Source: Bretschneidera sinensis (Eukaryota > Streptophyta > Magnoliopsida > Brassicales > Akaniaceae). Taken from it: 64,000 nucleotides of DNA. Within the stretch, counting starts at the first letter, position 1; each line of letters opens with the position of its first letter. A program made the position numbers and the translations under genes. The notes below the pieces were generated by a model. That model saw only the letters and a program-made list of their open reading frames with translations, did not search any database and had not been told where the DNA came from. The stretch is from NCBI GenBank assembly GCA_023935145.1, contig CM043698.1, positions 77,519,501-77,583,500 of the forward strand. The letters run 5' to 3'. Below, piece after piece: positions 1-12,036 of the stretch.

Positions 1-2365
1 AAAATAAATCTGAGGTATTTTAGATCTTTAAGAAGTGGAAGGCCATGGTTGAGACTAAAACAGGTTTGAAGGTAAAATGTTTGAGGTCTGATAATGGTAG
101 AGAGTACATAGATGGGGAGTATAGAGAATTTTGTGCTGCTAATGGGATTAGGATGGAGAAGACTATTCCCGGGACACAAGAGCAGAATGGTGTGGCTGAG
201 CGCATAAACAAGACCTTCAATGAGCGTGCTAGAAGTATAAGGTTGCATGCTGGGTTGCCAGAAACTTTTTGGGCCGATGCAGTTAGCACAGTAGCTCACT
301 TGATAAATCGAGGACCGTCAGTTCCTTTGGATTACAGGATACTTGAAGAGGAATGGAGTGGAAAGGAGATAAACCTTTCTTAATTAAAAGTTTTTTGTTG
401 TTTATCTTATGTTCATATTGACACTGATGCTCGCAGTAAACTAGATACTAAGTCCAGAAAATGTTTCTTTATTGGCTGTGGTGATGAAGTTTTTGGTTAT
501 CAGTTTTGGGATAATCAAAATAAAAAAATCACCAGGAATAAAAATGTGATTTTTAATGAACAGGTTATGTACAAAGACAGGTCAAGTGCAGAATTTGTTG
601 TTACATGGCCAGAACCAAAGAAGTCTGAGTTTGTTAACTTTGATGAATTTTCTGAGAGCACAGTGCAGAGTAAGAGTCAAGAAAATGATGAGAATATAGA
701 CCCACAGGTAGAACAGTGTACGCCCATAAGTGCTGTCCGAAGGTCTTCTAGGAACATTAGACCTCCACAGCGGTTCTCACCATCCTTGTTCTATATTTTG
801 TTGACCGACTGTGGTGAGCCAGAATGTTATGATGAAGCTTTGCAGGTTAAAAATTCTAGTAAGTGGGAGTTGGCCATGAAGGATGAGATGGACTCACTGA
901 TGACGAATTAGACATGGGAACTAATTGAATTGCCATAAGGGAAGAAAGCTTTACGTAACAAATGGGTGTACATAGTAAAAAAAGAGCATGATGGTAGCAA
1001 GCACTACAAGGCCAGATTGGTTGTGAAAGGGTTTCAACAGAAAGAGGGTGTTGATTACACAGATATTTTCTCTCCAGTTGTGAAGCTAACACCAATCAGG
1101 CTGGTACTGGGAATTGTGGCTGCAGAGAACCTACATCTTGAGCAGTTAGATGTGAAGACAGTGTTCCTTCATGGTGATTTGGAGGAGGATATTTATATTC
1201 ATCAACCACAAGGATTTGCAGCACAGGGAAAGGAAAATCAGGTTTGCAAACTGAGAAAGAGTTTGTATGGGTTGAAACAAGCTCCAAGACAATGATACAA
1301 GAAGTTTGACAGCTTCATGTGTAGCACCGAGTTCACAAGGTGCCAGGCAGACCATTGTTGCTATGTTAAGATTTTTGACAACTCTTATATCCTATTACTG
1401 TTGTATGTGGATGATATGCTCGTTGCAGGGTCTAACATTGAGGAGATTAATAATCTCAATAGGCAGTTGTCAAAACAGTTTGCAATGGAGGATTTGGGTG
1501 CTGCAAAACAAATCCTTGGTATGAGAATCATCAGAGACAGAGTCAGTGGGACTTTGAAACTTTCACAGACAGAGTATGTGAAGAAGGTTCTCAGTCGATT
1601 TAGCATGGATAGTGCTAAACCAATTAGCACACCTTTGGCTAGTCATTTTAGACCATCTAAGGATCAATCACCAAAGATAAAGCAGGAGTAGGACTACATG
1701 AGTAGGGTTCCCTATGCCTTAGCTATTGGAAGTCTTATGTATGCCATGGTCTGCACAAGACCGGACATTGCACATGCAGTGGGAGTAGTGAGTAGGTACA
1801 TGAGTAATCAGGGAAAACAACATTGGGAGGCAATCAAATGGATCATGAGGTATTTGAAAGGCACTTCAGATACATCTCTGTGCTTCACAATGGCAGGTTT
1901 AAAACTACAGGGTTTTGTGGATGCGGATTTAACTGGTGATGTTGATAGCAGGAAGAATACTACAGGGATTGTGTATACTCTGGGTGGTACAGCTGTAAGT
2001 TGGGCTTCTAAGTTGTAGAAGATCGTTGCTCTCTCTACTACAGAAGCTGAGTATGTAGCCATAACTGAAGTTGGGAAGGAAATAGTTTGGTTACAAGGTC
2101 TCTTGGATGAGCTGGGTAAGAAGAATGAAAGGGGTACTCTACACAGTGATAGTCAGAGTGCTATTTTTCTTGCTAAGAATCGGTATTTCATTCCAGGACG
2201 AAGCATATACAGTTGAGATATCACTTTATTCGCTCTCTTCTCGACAGTGAACAGTTGGTACTGGAGAAGATTCGTGGAACTGAGAATCCAGTAGATATGT
2301 TGACTAAGGGTGCCACTATTGAGAAATTGAAGCTGTGCTCAGCTTCAGTTGGTCTTCAAGCTTGA
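1..2365 (+). pseudogene. copia pol remnant: integrase, RT and RNase H
   Basis: One reading frame runs from the window start to about 2180 and is broken only by stops at 21, 381, 909, 936, 1293, 1689 and 2016; a one-base shift near 2180 then moves the RNase H tail to another frame, which ends at 2363-2365. Visible landmarks are the integrase motifs SDNG and QNGVAER (about 90-210), the RT motif LDVKTVFLHG (about 1147), an intact catalytic YVDD at 1404-1415, and the RNase H motif [11 protein letters not shown] (about 2026). Several stops fit C-to-T or G-to-A change (CAG or CAA to stop in conserved Gln positions; TGG to TGA at 1293 where Trp is expected). Known family role: cDNA synthesis and integration. 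Here it is a non-functional copy. Confidence 0.9.
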
Positions 2366-2456
2366 GGACAGGTGAATGAGTTGCAACGATGGTTGCTTTA
2401 TTTGAAGGCATATGGTGCTTGGTGTTGGTGGTTGGACTAGTCTCCAAGTGGGACAT

Positions 2457-2808
2457 TGTTAGGCTATGTGTGGAGCCTGGTAGGCTTTTTCTGTCCAATC
2501 TGGTGTTTTCAGCACTGTTTGGTATCTGTTTTATTTTAATCCGAAAAATAAGGGTTTTATCTTATTCTTTTGTATAAGAGAGTGAGCTGTCTTTTTTTTT
2601 TTTATTACTGTGATGGGTGTCTAGAGGTGAGACCTCCTTGTATTTTTCTTCAAGACATAGTGAAATCGCTACAACTTCGTGGACATAACCTGAGTTTGGG
2701 TGAACCACGTAAATCTGTGTGCTGTGTGTTTGCCTTTAATTTATTTCTATTTTCTTCTCTATATTCACATCTCAAGATCCGTAGGGATAGGGTAGTTTAA
2801 CCCTAATA
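2457..2808 (+). repeat. 3' LTR of the first copia element
   Basis: A purine-rich stretch (CCAAGTGGGACAT) ends at 2456 and is followed by TGTTAGG. The segment closes with CCTAATA at 2808, an inverted match to TGTTAGG with one mismatch, and satellite sequence starts immediately after. The 5' LTR is outside the window, so the limits rest on these terminal motifs only. Confidence 0.65.
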
Positions 2809-3296
2809 ATTCATCTATTTCCTATTGGCACTCTAAAACAATAATCTATAAAGATACTTATTAAATACCCAACCTTTGTATGGTTGGACTAGTGAAAACT
2901 GTCTAATATCATCTATTGATTTATTGATGAAACTTTAACTTATAATCGAGTTGACTAATTTTTTACTGTTTGATTGAAAACTGTATGGTTTAAACTCAAA
3001 ACTGTCCGGTACCATTGTCCACATCTGGTAACAACAACGAACTAATGACCGATGTTAAATAATTAATATGATATTAAAATAAAATATAAATATAATAAAT
3101 ATTTATAAAATTCATAATTTATAAAATACATAAACATATATAATTTAAAAATCCCAAGATTTTTCATGATACATAATTCAAAATTTTAATAAATATATTT
3201 GATTTCATATATGACTATATTCATGGTTGTTCACCTATTTCTTAATGGCACACTAAAACATTAATCAATAAAGATACTTATTAAATACTCAACCCT
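2809..3296 (+). repeat. satellite block 1 (about 420-bp monomer)
   Basis: Slightly more than one monomer of the AT-rich satellite that fills much of the window. Landmarks shared with all other blocks are CCTATTGGCACTCTAAAACA, the GTTGACTAATTTTT segment and TTGTCCACATCTGGTAAC. The strand is nominal. It carries no gene. Confidence 0.9.
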
Positions 3297-3456
3297 TGCG
3301 TTAATATATTATATGGGCTTAGTCCCACATTGGTTGTGTATAGCTTTGCCTCTCCTATTGGCTTGTATAAATAGGATAGCTCCCTTGTAAGTAAATCACA
3401 CCATTCAATATAATTCTCCTCTTTGTATTGTCTCACTTCCTCTCTTAAACTTAACA
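3297..3456 (+). repeat. 5' LTR of the truncated copia element
   Basis: A short LTR of about 160 bp. It begins with TG at 3297, where the satellite consensus breaks, and ends with TTAACA at 3456 directly before the primer site. A TATA-like TATAAATAGG lies at about 3366-3375, followed by a pyrimidine-rich leader. The left limit could be off by a base or two because no second LTR remains for comparison. Confidence 0.75.
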
Positions 3457-3470
3457 TGGTATCAGAGCCA
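3457..3470 (+). other. primer binding site (tRNA-iMet)
   Basis: TGGTATCAGAGCCA lies immediately after the LTR. It is complementary to the 3' end of plant initiator methionine tRNA, the usual copia primer for minus-strand cDNA. Confidence 0.9.
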
Positions 3471-3755
3471 TAATGGTTCTCGGTATATTAAGAGTTGAGT
3501 ATGCTCTGTAATTGCAACTATTAGTGGATCCTTCACATCAGAAAAACTTCTAGTATATTCTTTTCATACCTGTCAGGTCATCACTGTAGTCGGAGTCTCA
3601 TTATCCATCAACATCATCTCCGCCGCCGCTCCTGTTTTAGACACGCTGCTACCACGTCACTACCATGTCAACGCCACATCACTCGCTGACCGCCACATCA
3701 TAGGTTGATTACCACGTCACTGGTTTCTTGGAGGTTCACCTTCCTCTTTGCGCCT

Positions 3756-6003
3756 ATGGCTCGGGTTATTACTACTGTTTTGGATGAATCTAATTATGTT
3801 GTGTGGGCTCAAGAAATGTCTAGTTTCCTCCATGGACAAAAATTGTGGCGTTATGTCACTAAAGATATCATTGAACCCAAGAAGAAGGACTACAAAGATG
3901 CTGACAAATATGTTGACCGTCTAGAAGACTGATATAGTAAAAATCACCAAATTCTCACATGGTTTCGTGCCACTATTATCCTAGAAATCAAACTTCAATT
4001 TGATACATTCCATACAGCTAAAGAAGCTTGGGATCTTCTCCAACACCGCTACACCAGGGCAGACATCTCAAATCGGTATTGTCTTCTTTCCACTCTTCAT
4101 AGCATACGCCAAGAACCTGGACAAACTGTCAACAGTTTTCTATCTCAAATGACTGTCGTGTGGAACCAGTTAGCTCTCACTGAGCCAACTTGGGAATGCA
4201 CAAAAGACACTGACGTTCATGGAAAGTATCGAACTGAGACACGCATTATGCAATTCCTGATGGGCTTGAGAGAGGAATTTGAACCTGTACGAGCTTCAAT
4301 CCTACACCGGGGTGCAATACCTCCCCTAAACGACGTCCTTTCTGATCTACTCAGTGAGGAAATACATCTTGCCACATTACAAGGATCTCATACAGATGTT
4401 GCCCTTGCAGCACCCATTGCTCTTACGACACCAGCAGCCAAGGCAAAGCCATACCATAAGCCCTTATATTGCAGGTATTGTTATTCACAAGGGCATAAAT
4501 TGCTCAAATGTCCTTCTCGCCTATGTAAAGTCTGCAGAGAACCGAGTCACTATCTTACAGACTGTCCTAAACTTCCATATGGAAATCAGTCAAATAGGAA
4601 CCAATATCGCTCTCGAGGCTCATACAATTAGTTTTATTCCAAGCCAAAGAATACTGCTTCTGTAGTCACTGATGCTGCACCAACTTCATCCAGCTCTCCA
4701 CCTAATTGGAGTGGTTTCTGCACCGTTCTTACCAATGCTCTAAATAAAACTGGTAACAATATAGCCATGTCAGCTACACCAGGTACATCCCGATGGTATT
4801 TTGATTCTGCCTGTTGCAATCACATCACTTCTGATGCCTCTATATTTTTCTCTAAAACCCGTGATGAGCATGCACCTACTATTCACACTGCCAATGGATC
4901 AAATATGTTGGTCAGCCACACTGGACATGTTAACAATTCTCATTTGTCTCTCCCTGATACATATTTGGTTCCTAATCTTATGCTTAACCTTATATCTGTT
5001 GGACAACTATGTGATCTTGGACTTGATTTGCATTTTTCTTCTACTGGTTGTCATGTGCAAGACACTCAGATTGGAAAACTCCTTGGAACCGGCTGTAAAA
5101 TTGGATGGCTCTTTGAGCTCACTCGCCTCCAAGTCCCATCCTCACCATCACCAAACCAATCAGTCGCATCCATCCCAGCACTCTCACTTGTGGAATTGTG
5201 GCACTCTCGGTTAGGTCACACTTCATCTAACCCTTTACGTTCTCTTATTTCTAGTAGTCAGTTAAGTTCATTTCAGCATGAGACTTTTCATTGTATTCAT
5301 TGTCAACTTGCAAAACAATCAGCTTTACCTTTTAATGAGAGTCAGTATGTTTCCCTTGCACCTTTTGATTTAGTACATTCTAACGTTTGGGGGCCTTCTC
5401 CTCATGCATCAATGGGTGGTGGTCGCTATTTTGTTATATTTGTGGATGACTATTCTCGTTATACTTGGTTTTTTCTTATGAAAAGCATATATGAACTCTT
5501 TCAAATATATTCTGATTTTTCTTCTATGGTTTAAACTCAATTCTCTCGGAATATCAAAATTTTTCGTTCAGATAATGCAATGGAATATAAAGACCGTGCG
5601 TTTCTAAACCTATTTCACAAAAATGGCACGCTCCCCCATTGCTCGTGCCCTGGAACCTCCCAACAAAATGGACGAGTCGAACGCAAATATCGACATATTC
5701 TTGACACTATTCGTTCTCTACTCATTTCGTTATTATGTCCTGAACGTTTTTTGGGTGATACTACCTTAACCGCAGTGTACACAATCAATCATGTCCCTTC
5801 CGCTACAATCCAGAATCAGTCTCCATTCGAGCGCCTTTTCGGTAAACCTCCTGATTACTCTAACTCAAGAGTCTTTGGTTGCGCTTGTTTTGTTCTTCTC
5901 AAACCACATGAACACAATAAATTGCAACCAAGGGCTCATCTGCGTTGTTTCATTGGATATGGTATTGAACATAAGGGGTATCGGTGTTGGGATCCTATTT
6001 CAT
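3756..6003 (+). pseudogene. copia gag-protease-integrase remnant
   Basis: From ATG 3756 one frame is open to the satellite junction except for stops at 3930 (TGA), 4629 (TAG) and 5532 (TAA). Order: a gag domain; two CCHC zinc knuckles of form CX2CX4HX4C (about 4469-4567); a protease-like WYFDSACCNHITSD (about 4794), with Ala where Gly is usual in the D-S/T-G site; a gag-pre-integrase HHCC region with HSRLGH and CIHCQLAK; and the integrase core. The first catalytic Asp of integrase reads as Asn (5382-5384, in VHSNVWG); the second (SDNAMEY) and the Glu region (TSQQNGRVER) are present. Coding stops where the satellite starts, so RT and RNase H were lost. All three stops fit C-to-T or G-to-A changes. 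Confidence 0.9.
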
Positions 6004-8461
6004 GATACATAATTTAAAAATCCCAAGATTTTTCATGATACATAATTTAAAATTTTCATAAATTTATTTGATTTCATATATGACTATATTCATGGTTGTT
6101 CACCTATTTCCTATTGGCACACTAAAACATCAATCAATAAAGATACTTATTAAATACTCAACCCTTGGATGGTTGGACTAGTGAAAACCCTGTGATATCA
6201 TCTAATGATTTATGCTTGAATATTTTACTTATAATCAAGTTGACTAATTTTTTACTATTTGATTGAAAACTGTGTAGTCTAAATTCAAAATTGTCTGGTA
6301 CCATTGTCCGCGTCTCGTAACAAAAACTGACTGATGTGTGATGCAAAATAATTCATATGAAATTAAAATACCATATAAATAAAATATATATTTATAAAAT
6401 TTATAAGTTATAAACATATACAATTTATAAAATCCCTAAAAATATTTTTCGTGGTACCTAATTTAAATTTTTCATAAATTTATTTGATTTCATATATGAG
6501 TATATTCATGGTTGTTCACCTATTTCCTATTCGCACTCTAAAACAACAATCAATAAAGATACATATTAAATACTCAACCCTTGTATGGCTGGACTAGTGA
6601 AAACTATTTGATATCATCTAATGATTTATTCATGAATATTTTACTTATAATCGAGTTGACTAGTTTTTGACCATTTGATTGAAAACTGTATGGTCTAAAT
6701 TCAAAACTGTCGGGTACCATTGTCCACGTCTGGTAACAACTACTGACTGATGACTGATGTTAAATAATTAATATGAAATTAAATACCATATAAATATTTA
6801 TAAAATTCATAATTTATAAAATACATAAACATTTATAATTTAGAAAATCTCTAAAATGAATTTTAATGGTACAAAATTTAAATTTTTCATAAATTTATTT
6901 GATTTCATGTAAGAGTAAATTCATGATTGTTCACCTATTTCCTATTGGCACTCTAAAACAACATTCAATAAAGATACTTTTTAAATACTCAACCCTTGGA
7001 TGGTTGGACTAGTGAAAACCCTCTTATATCATCTAATGATTTATGCTTGAATATTTTACTTATAATCAAGTTGACTAATTTTTTACAATTTGATTGAAAA
7101 TTGAATGGTCTAAATTCAAAATGGTTCGGAACCATTATCCACGTCTGATAACAACAACTGAGTAATAACTGATGTTAAATAATTAATATGAAATTAAAAT
7201 ACAATATAAATATAAATATTTATAAAATACATAAACATTTATAATTTAGAAAATCCTTAAAAATATTTTTCGTTGTACATAATTTAAATTTTTCAAAAAT
7301 TTATTTGATTTCATGTATGAGTATATTCATGGTTGTTCACCTATTTCCTATTGGCACTCCAAAACATCAATCAATAAAGATACTTATTAAATCCTCAACC
7401 CTTGTATGGTTGGACTAGTGAAAACCGTCTAATATAATCTAATGATTTATTCATGAATATTTAACTTAGAATCGAGTTGACTAATTTTTGACCATTTGAT
7501 TGAAAACTGTATGGTCTAAATTCAAAACTGCTCGGTACCATTGTCCACATCTGGTAACAACAACTGACTGACGACTGATGTTAAATAATTAATTTGAAAT
7601 TAAAATACCATATAAATATAAATATTTATAAAATTCATAATTTATAAAATACATAAACATTTATAATTTACAAAATCCCTAAAATGATTTTTCATGGTAC
7701 AAAATTTAATTTTTTTGTACAATTATTTGATTTTAAGTATGAGTATATTCATGGTTGTTCACCTATTTCCTATTGGCACTCTAAAACAACAATCAATATA
7801 CTTATTAAATACTCAACCGGCCCTTGCATGGTTTGACTAGTGAAAACTGTTTGATATCATCTATTGATTTATTCAAGAAACTTTAACTTATAATCAAGTT
7901 GACTAATTTTTTACTGTTTGATTGAAAACTGTATGATCTAAATTCAAAACTGTCTGTTACCATTGTCCACGTCTGGTAACAAAAACTGACTAATGACTTA
8001 TGTTAAATAATTAATATGAAATTAAAATACCATATAAATATAATAAATATTTACAAAATTCATAATTTTTAAAATACATAAACATATATAATTTACAAAA
8101 TCCCTAAAAAGATTTTTTATGGTACATAATTCAAAATTTTCATAAATTTATTTGACTTCATATATGAGTATATTCATGGTTGTTCACCTATTTCCTATTG
8201 GCACTCTAAAACCACAATCAATAAAGATACTTATTAAATACTCAACCTTTGTAAGGTTGGACTAGTGAAAACTGTCTGATATCACCTATTGATTTATTGA
8301 TGAAACTTTAACTTATAATCGAGTTGACTAATTTTTGACTGTTTGATTGAAAATTGTATGGTCTAATTTCAAAACTCTCTGGTTCCATTGTCCACATCTG
8401 GTAACAACAATTAACTGATGACTGATGTTAAATAATATATATGAAATTAAAACACCATATA
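6001..8461 (+). repeat. satellite block 2
   Basis: About six tandem monomers. The GTTGTTCACC landmark (with one variant) recurs at 6511, 6926, 7332, 7754 and 8179, giving spacings of 415, 406, 422 and 425 bp. The first monomer shares unusual variants (ATGACTATATTC, GGCACACTAAAAC) with block 1, so it is a sister of the monomer hit by the truncated copia element. No ORF here is meaningful. Confidence 0.92.
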
Positions 8462-8466
8462 AATTT
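8462..8466. repeat. target-site duplication, left (AATTT)
   Basis: It pairs with AATAT at 14303-14307. The satellite consensus at this point reads AATAT, so the left copy has one substitution. Confidence 0.7.
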
Positions 8467-9462
8467 TGTTGGAAATCACCTTAGCAAGATGCCCAGGTGG
8501 TGATCTTCCAAACACCAAAGTCTTGAATGACTTGTAGAAAGAATTTCAGCAATCGAACACAAGAACAGAAAATCAAGGAAAGAAAGAAGATAAGTAATTT
8601 GTTGTCGAGGTTCGGCAATGTGCCTTTGTCCCCGTGAGTTCCTCCGAACTCTCTGCACTATCTCAATGGTTCTTACAAAGTTACAGCAATCCCCTTCAAG
8701 AATCCAAGTTCTTGAAGAAACAAGAAGAGAAGGAAGAAAATGAGAACTCAACAATGTTCTCTAATCTAATCTAGACTCTCTCTATCTTATTACAACTAGC
8801 CTCACTACAAGAGTCCCTCTTGTGTTTATGTCTCTCTAAAAAATTCTCTCTTAGTGTTTATAATGATCTCACAATGTCACAACCTGTGTGGTTCTCTCAC
8901 ACACCTTACTCTCTTGTATGTGTGTTTTTGTATCTTGTATTATCTTATGAAATGAGGCCTTGAGAACCCCTTTTATAGCCTCTTAATTCTTGGACATTCT
9001 CGTGAGTCATTATCCTCCCTTTGATCATGTTCTTCCTTTAATCTCAGCCCTTCATCACTCTCCAAGTGATGCTGTGCGTTTGTGTGTGGTGCACACATGA
9101 TTGGAGAGGTCTTATGAATGCTGGATCATGTATGCACACATGTGCTGTGTGCTGCGGCACTGGTGCTGTGTGCGGTGGCGCTGGGGCAGGGCTGGAAGCA
9201 TGGCTTGCTGTGTGCTGCGGCGCTGGTGCTGTGTGCTGCGGCGTGACCTGATGCTGCAGCCTCCTGATGCTGTGCGCACACCTCCTGCTTGTGTGCTGAA
9301 ACTTACACAGCAGTGTGCCTGACCTTCCCACGCTCAAAATTGAGGCACACACTTGTGTGCAACCTTTTAACTTGCTGAACTTTGATATTCCACAATTGGT
9401 TTGGACTTTAACCAAATTTAGACCATGTTTGGATATGTTTGAAACTTAGACAAATAACAACA
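8467..9462 (-). repeat. 3' LTR of the antisense copia element
   Basis: 996 bp, ending in TGTTGG/AACAACA on the plus strand. It matches 13286-14302 except for scattered substitutions and a missing 21-bp unit in the GC-rich CTGTGTGCTGCGG tract (about 9140-9245). The polypurine tract lies just inside: the complement of 9463-9485 reads AAAGGTAGAGAT. Confidence 0.92.
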
Positions 9463-9480
9463 ATCTCTACCTTTGTCTAA
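9463..9480 (-). other. polypurine tract
   Basis: On the minus strand a purine-rich AAAGGTAGAGAT abuts the start of the 3' LTR. This is the expected site for priming plus-strand cDNA. Confidence 0.6.
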
Positions 9481-9545
9481 GTGTTCAAAAAACCTGAACC
9501 ATTGTGCAGAAAGCTTGGGGATCCAAACTCATATTGAGTTACCAA

Positions 9546-12036
9546 TTAACCAACTCCAATCCTAGGTAATTCAAGGCAATGATTGAACTTACTTAGAGGT
9601 AGAACTTTAGTACCTAAATTTGCAGGACTTTCCTCCATGTTCTTCTTGTCAACATGAATGCATCCTTTCGTATCATTTTCCAGAATGTAATGATACCGAA
9701 CATCCATATACTTTGTCCCCTCAGGAAACACCAGATTCCTCCACAAGTACCCCACACTTTGGCTATCCAAAGACACCACAACCTGCTCTTTTAAGACCTC
9801 CCACTCATCCAACAACCCTTTGCACCCCACAGCCTCCTTTATGGCTTCCGTAGCTACTATGCATTCTGCCCTGGTTGTTATGAGTGCTACCACTGGCTGC
9901 CACTGAGCCTCCATGTACCTCAACAACCACTTCATCCCAAGCCAATGCTCTTTTCCGGGATTACTCACACATTTGCTGAAAACATCCATTGCCCAAGAAA
10001 CACTTGACCTATTTCTCTTCCTTTCCCGGATGATTCTCCTCATCCCAAGGATCTTTTGTGCAAGGCTGAGATCCTTCCTCTCGAACTCCTCACTGAGTTG
10101 AGATGTAAACCTTTCCATACTCTTCCTGCTGTTCCAAACTAACAGCCCATCAATGACATAGGTGAGGATACTCACCATCTTCTCCACCTTGTGTCCAGGT
10201 GAGAAAGTTTCTGTGAAACCTATGTCTCCTCTTCTCATGAACCCATTCGCCACCAGCCTAGCCTTATTCCGGACTTCATTTCTTGGAGGGCACCCTTCTT
10301 TGATCTTGTAAGTGCACTTACATTCCACAACTTTCTGATTTCCTGGAATTTTCACCAATGCCCAAAAGTTGTTCTCCTTCAAAGAATCCATTTCTTCCTC
10401 CATAGTTAGCTGCCACTTTGACGAATCCTTACACTCCATGGCCTCCGTGTAAGTTTTTTTTTCACTCATCTCTCCTTCTATCCAAGGAGCTGCTGCATCC
10501 GCAGCATTTGCAAACCCATATCTTAAGGGTGGTCTAACCACTCTTCTTTCTCGGTCTCTTATGAGCTGGTAAATTTACTGCATCAACCACTTCTTGTTCA
10601 GCCTCTTCTTGAGTTTCTTGAGCTTCTTGGCCTTCTCCAAGGGCTCTACCTGGTTCGACCCCTCTTGCCTCCTTTGCTTTACCTGAACAGAATCTCCCTT
10701 GATGCTATGCTTAACAATTTCTGAATTGGTTTGCTCACTAGCCCCTGCAGGGTTAGTTTTCTCCAAGTAGGGAAATAATAATTCATTAAAGACAACATCC
10801 CTACTTTTAATCAGTTTCATGCCCTTCTTTTATAAGAACCACAACCTATATCCCTTAACTCCATCACCATATCCTAGAAATACACATTTTTTAGACCTAG
10901 GGCCAAGTTTATCCTCCTTTTGATGTGCATATACTGCACACCCAAAAGTCTTAAGGTTGTTTAATTCAGGGGGTTTTCCACTCCACATCTCCATGGGAGT
11001 CTTTTGGAACACAATCCTAGAGGGTGATCTATTAATCAAATATGCAGCTGTAGCTACAGCTTCTCCCCAAAAATATTTTGGTAACCCGGATCCATCTAAC
11101 ATGCACCTAACCTTTTCCATAAGGGTCTTATTCATCAACTCAGCAACTCCATTTTGCTGAGGAGTTTCCACAACCGTCCTATGTCTTAGAATGCCATTTA
11201 ACCTACAGAATTGATCAAGTTCTTGGTTAAAAATTTCTAAGCTATTATCGGTTCTTATCCCCTTAACTACTCTACCCATTTGAGTCTCAACCAGCCCTTT
11301 CCACACCACTAATTTATTCAAGGCATCTAATTTATTCTTAACCAAATAAACCCATACTTTTCTTGAATAATCATCAATTAAAGACAGAAAGTAAATGTTA
11401 CCTCCCTGTGTTGGTGTCCTTGCTGGTCCCCAAAGGTCCGCATGAATATAGTCAAGAATGCCCTTAGACTTGTGCACTCCGGTGTTGAAGCTGACCCGAT
11501 GTTGCTGCCCAAGAACACAGCTCTTATAGGAATCCATTTTTTTCTACTTTGTCACCACCAAGTAGACCTTCCTTGCTAAGCACTTGCAGGTCCTTTTCGC
11601 TCATGTGTCCCAAGCGAGTGTGCCAAAGGGCTGCCTTGTCTAGCTCAGCCATCAAGCTTGCTGCTTGATCATTGGTTTCTGTTTCTCCGATCATCTCATA
11701 GAGTTCATTGTTTCTTGCTGCCTTGATCATTACCAAAGATCCCTTGGCCACCTTGATCTTTCCTCCCACTATCTTGCATGTATAGCCCATGGAATCCAGC
11801 TGCCCCAATGAGATCAAGTTCCTCTTCAAAACTGGAACATACCTCACATTTTCTAGCAGCCTTGTGACTCCATCAAACATCCTCAATTGGATGTCTCCAA
11901 TCCCTCTCACTTGGTAAGAATTGTCATTCCCCAAGAAGACTCTTCCCTCATTGATCTCCTTGAAATTCTTGAACCATTCTTTGTGAGGGCTCATATGATG
12001 AGTGCACCCAGAATCAAGAATCCACTTTCCGCTGCC
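9546..12036 (-). pseudogene. copia protease-integrase-RT remnant with RT deleted
   Basis: Reading leftward: protease DSGCTHHM (about 11997-12029), gag-pre-integrase with HTRLGHMS, integrase (10830-11537) with DDYSRKVWVYLVK, RTDNS and PQQNGVAE, then a linker and RT/RNase H (9546-10541, 331 codons). Integrase is shifted one base from protease at an A-run near 11545; stops fall at 10830-10832 and 10575-10577. The RT part keeps KARLVANGF and ETFSP but then jumps straight to the catalytic region, which reads YVIDG instead of YVDD. About 110 residues of RT core, including the first catalytic Asp, are absent. Two further gaps remove parts of the RT thumb/connection and RNase H. All gaps preserve the frame. 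Lengths of the missing parts are my estimates against the general family pattern. Confidence 0.88.

Larger units (their letters stand above)
1..2808 (+). mobile_element. Ty1/copia retrotransposon, 3' part, decayed
   Basis: The window opens inside a copia element: integrase, reverse transcriptase and RNase H homology follow in that order (integrase before RT is the copia hallmark), then a purine-rich stretch and a 3' LTR ending where the satellite begins. The 5' LTR, gag and protease lie outside the window. The motifs resemble Tnt1-type polyproteins. The element cannot be active because its reading frame holds several stops. Confidence 0.92.
3297..6000 (+). mobile_element. 3'-truncated Ty1/copia element inserted in the satellite
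   Basis: A second copia element, unlike the first, starts with a short 5' LTR and primer site. It runs through gag, protease and integrase and stops abruptly in the integrase C-terminal region, where satellite resumes. RT, RNase H and the 3' LTR are missing, so no target duplication can be checked. The junction near 5997-6003 shares TTTCA between element and satellite, consistent with a microhomology deletion. Confidence 0.9.

Noticed and set aside
2389..2800. Two ORFs of 62 and 76 codons after the first pol remnant
   Set aside because: They lie in the non-coding region before the LTR and in the 3' LTR.
3457..3470. tRNA-like sequences at LTR borders
   Set aside because: Only the 13-17 nt primer complement is present; there is no cloverleaf, so these are primer sites and not tRNA genes.
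9066..9322. Cys/Trp-rich small ORFs on the plus strand (and at 13885-14162)
   Set aside because: They arise from the GC-rich CTGTGTGCTGCGG minisatellite of the copia LTR and have no independent coding evidence.
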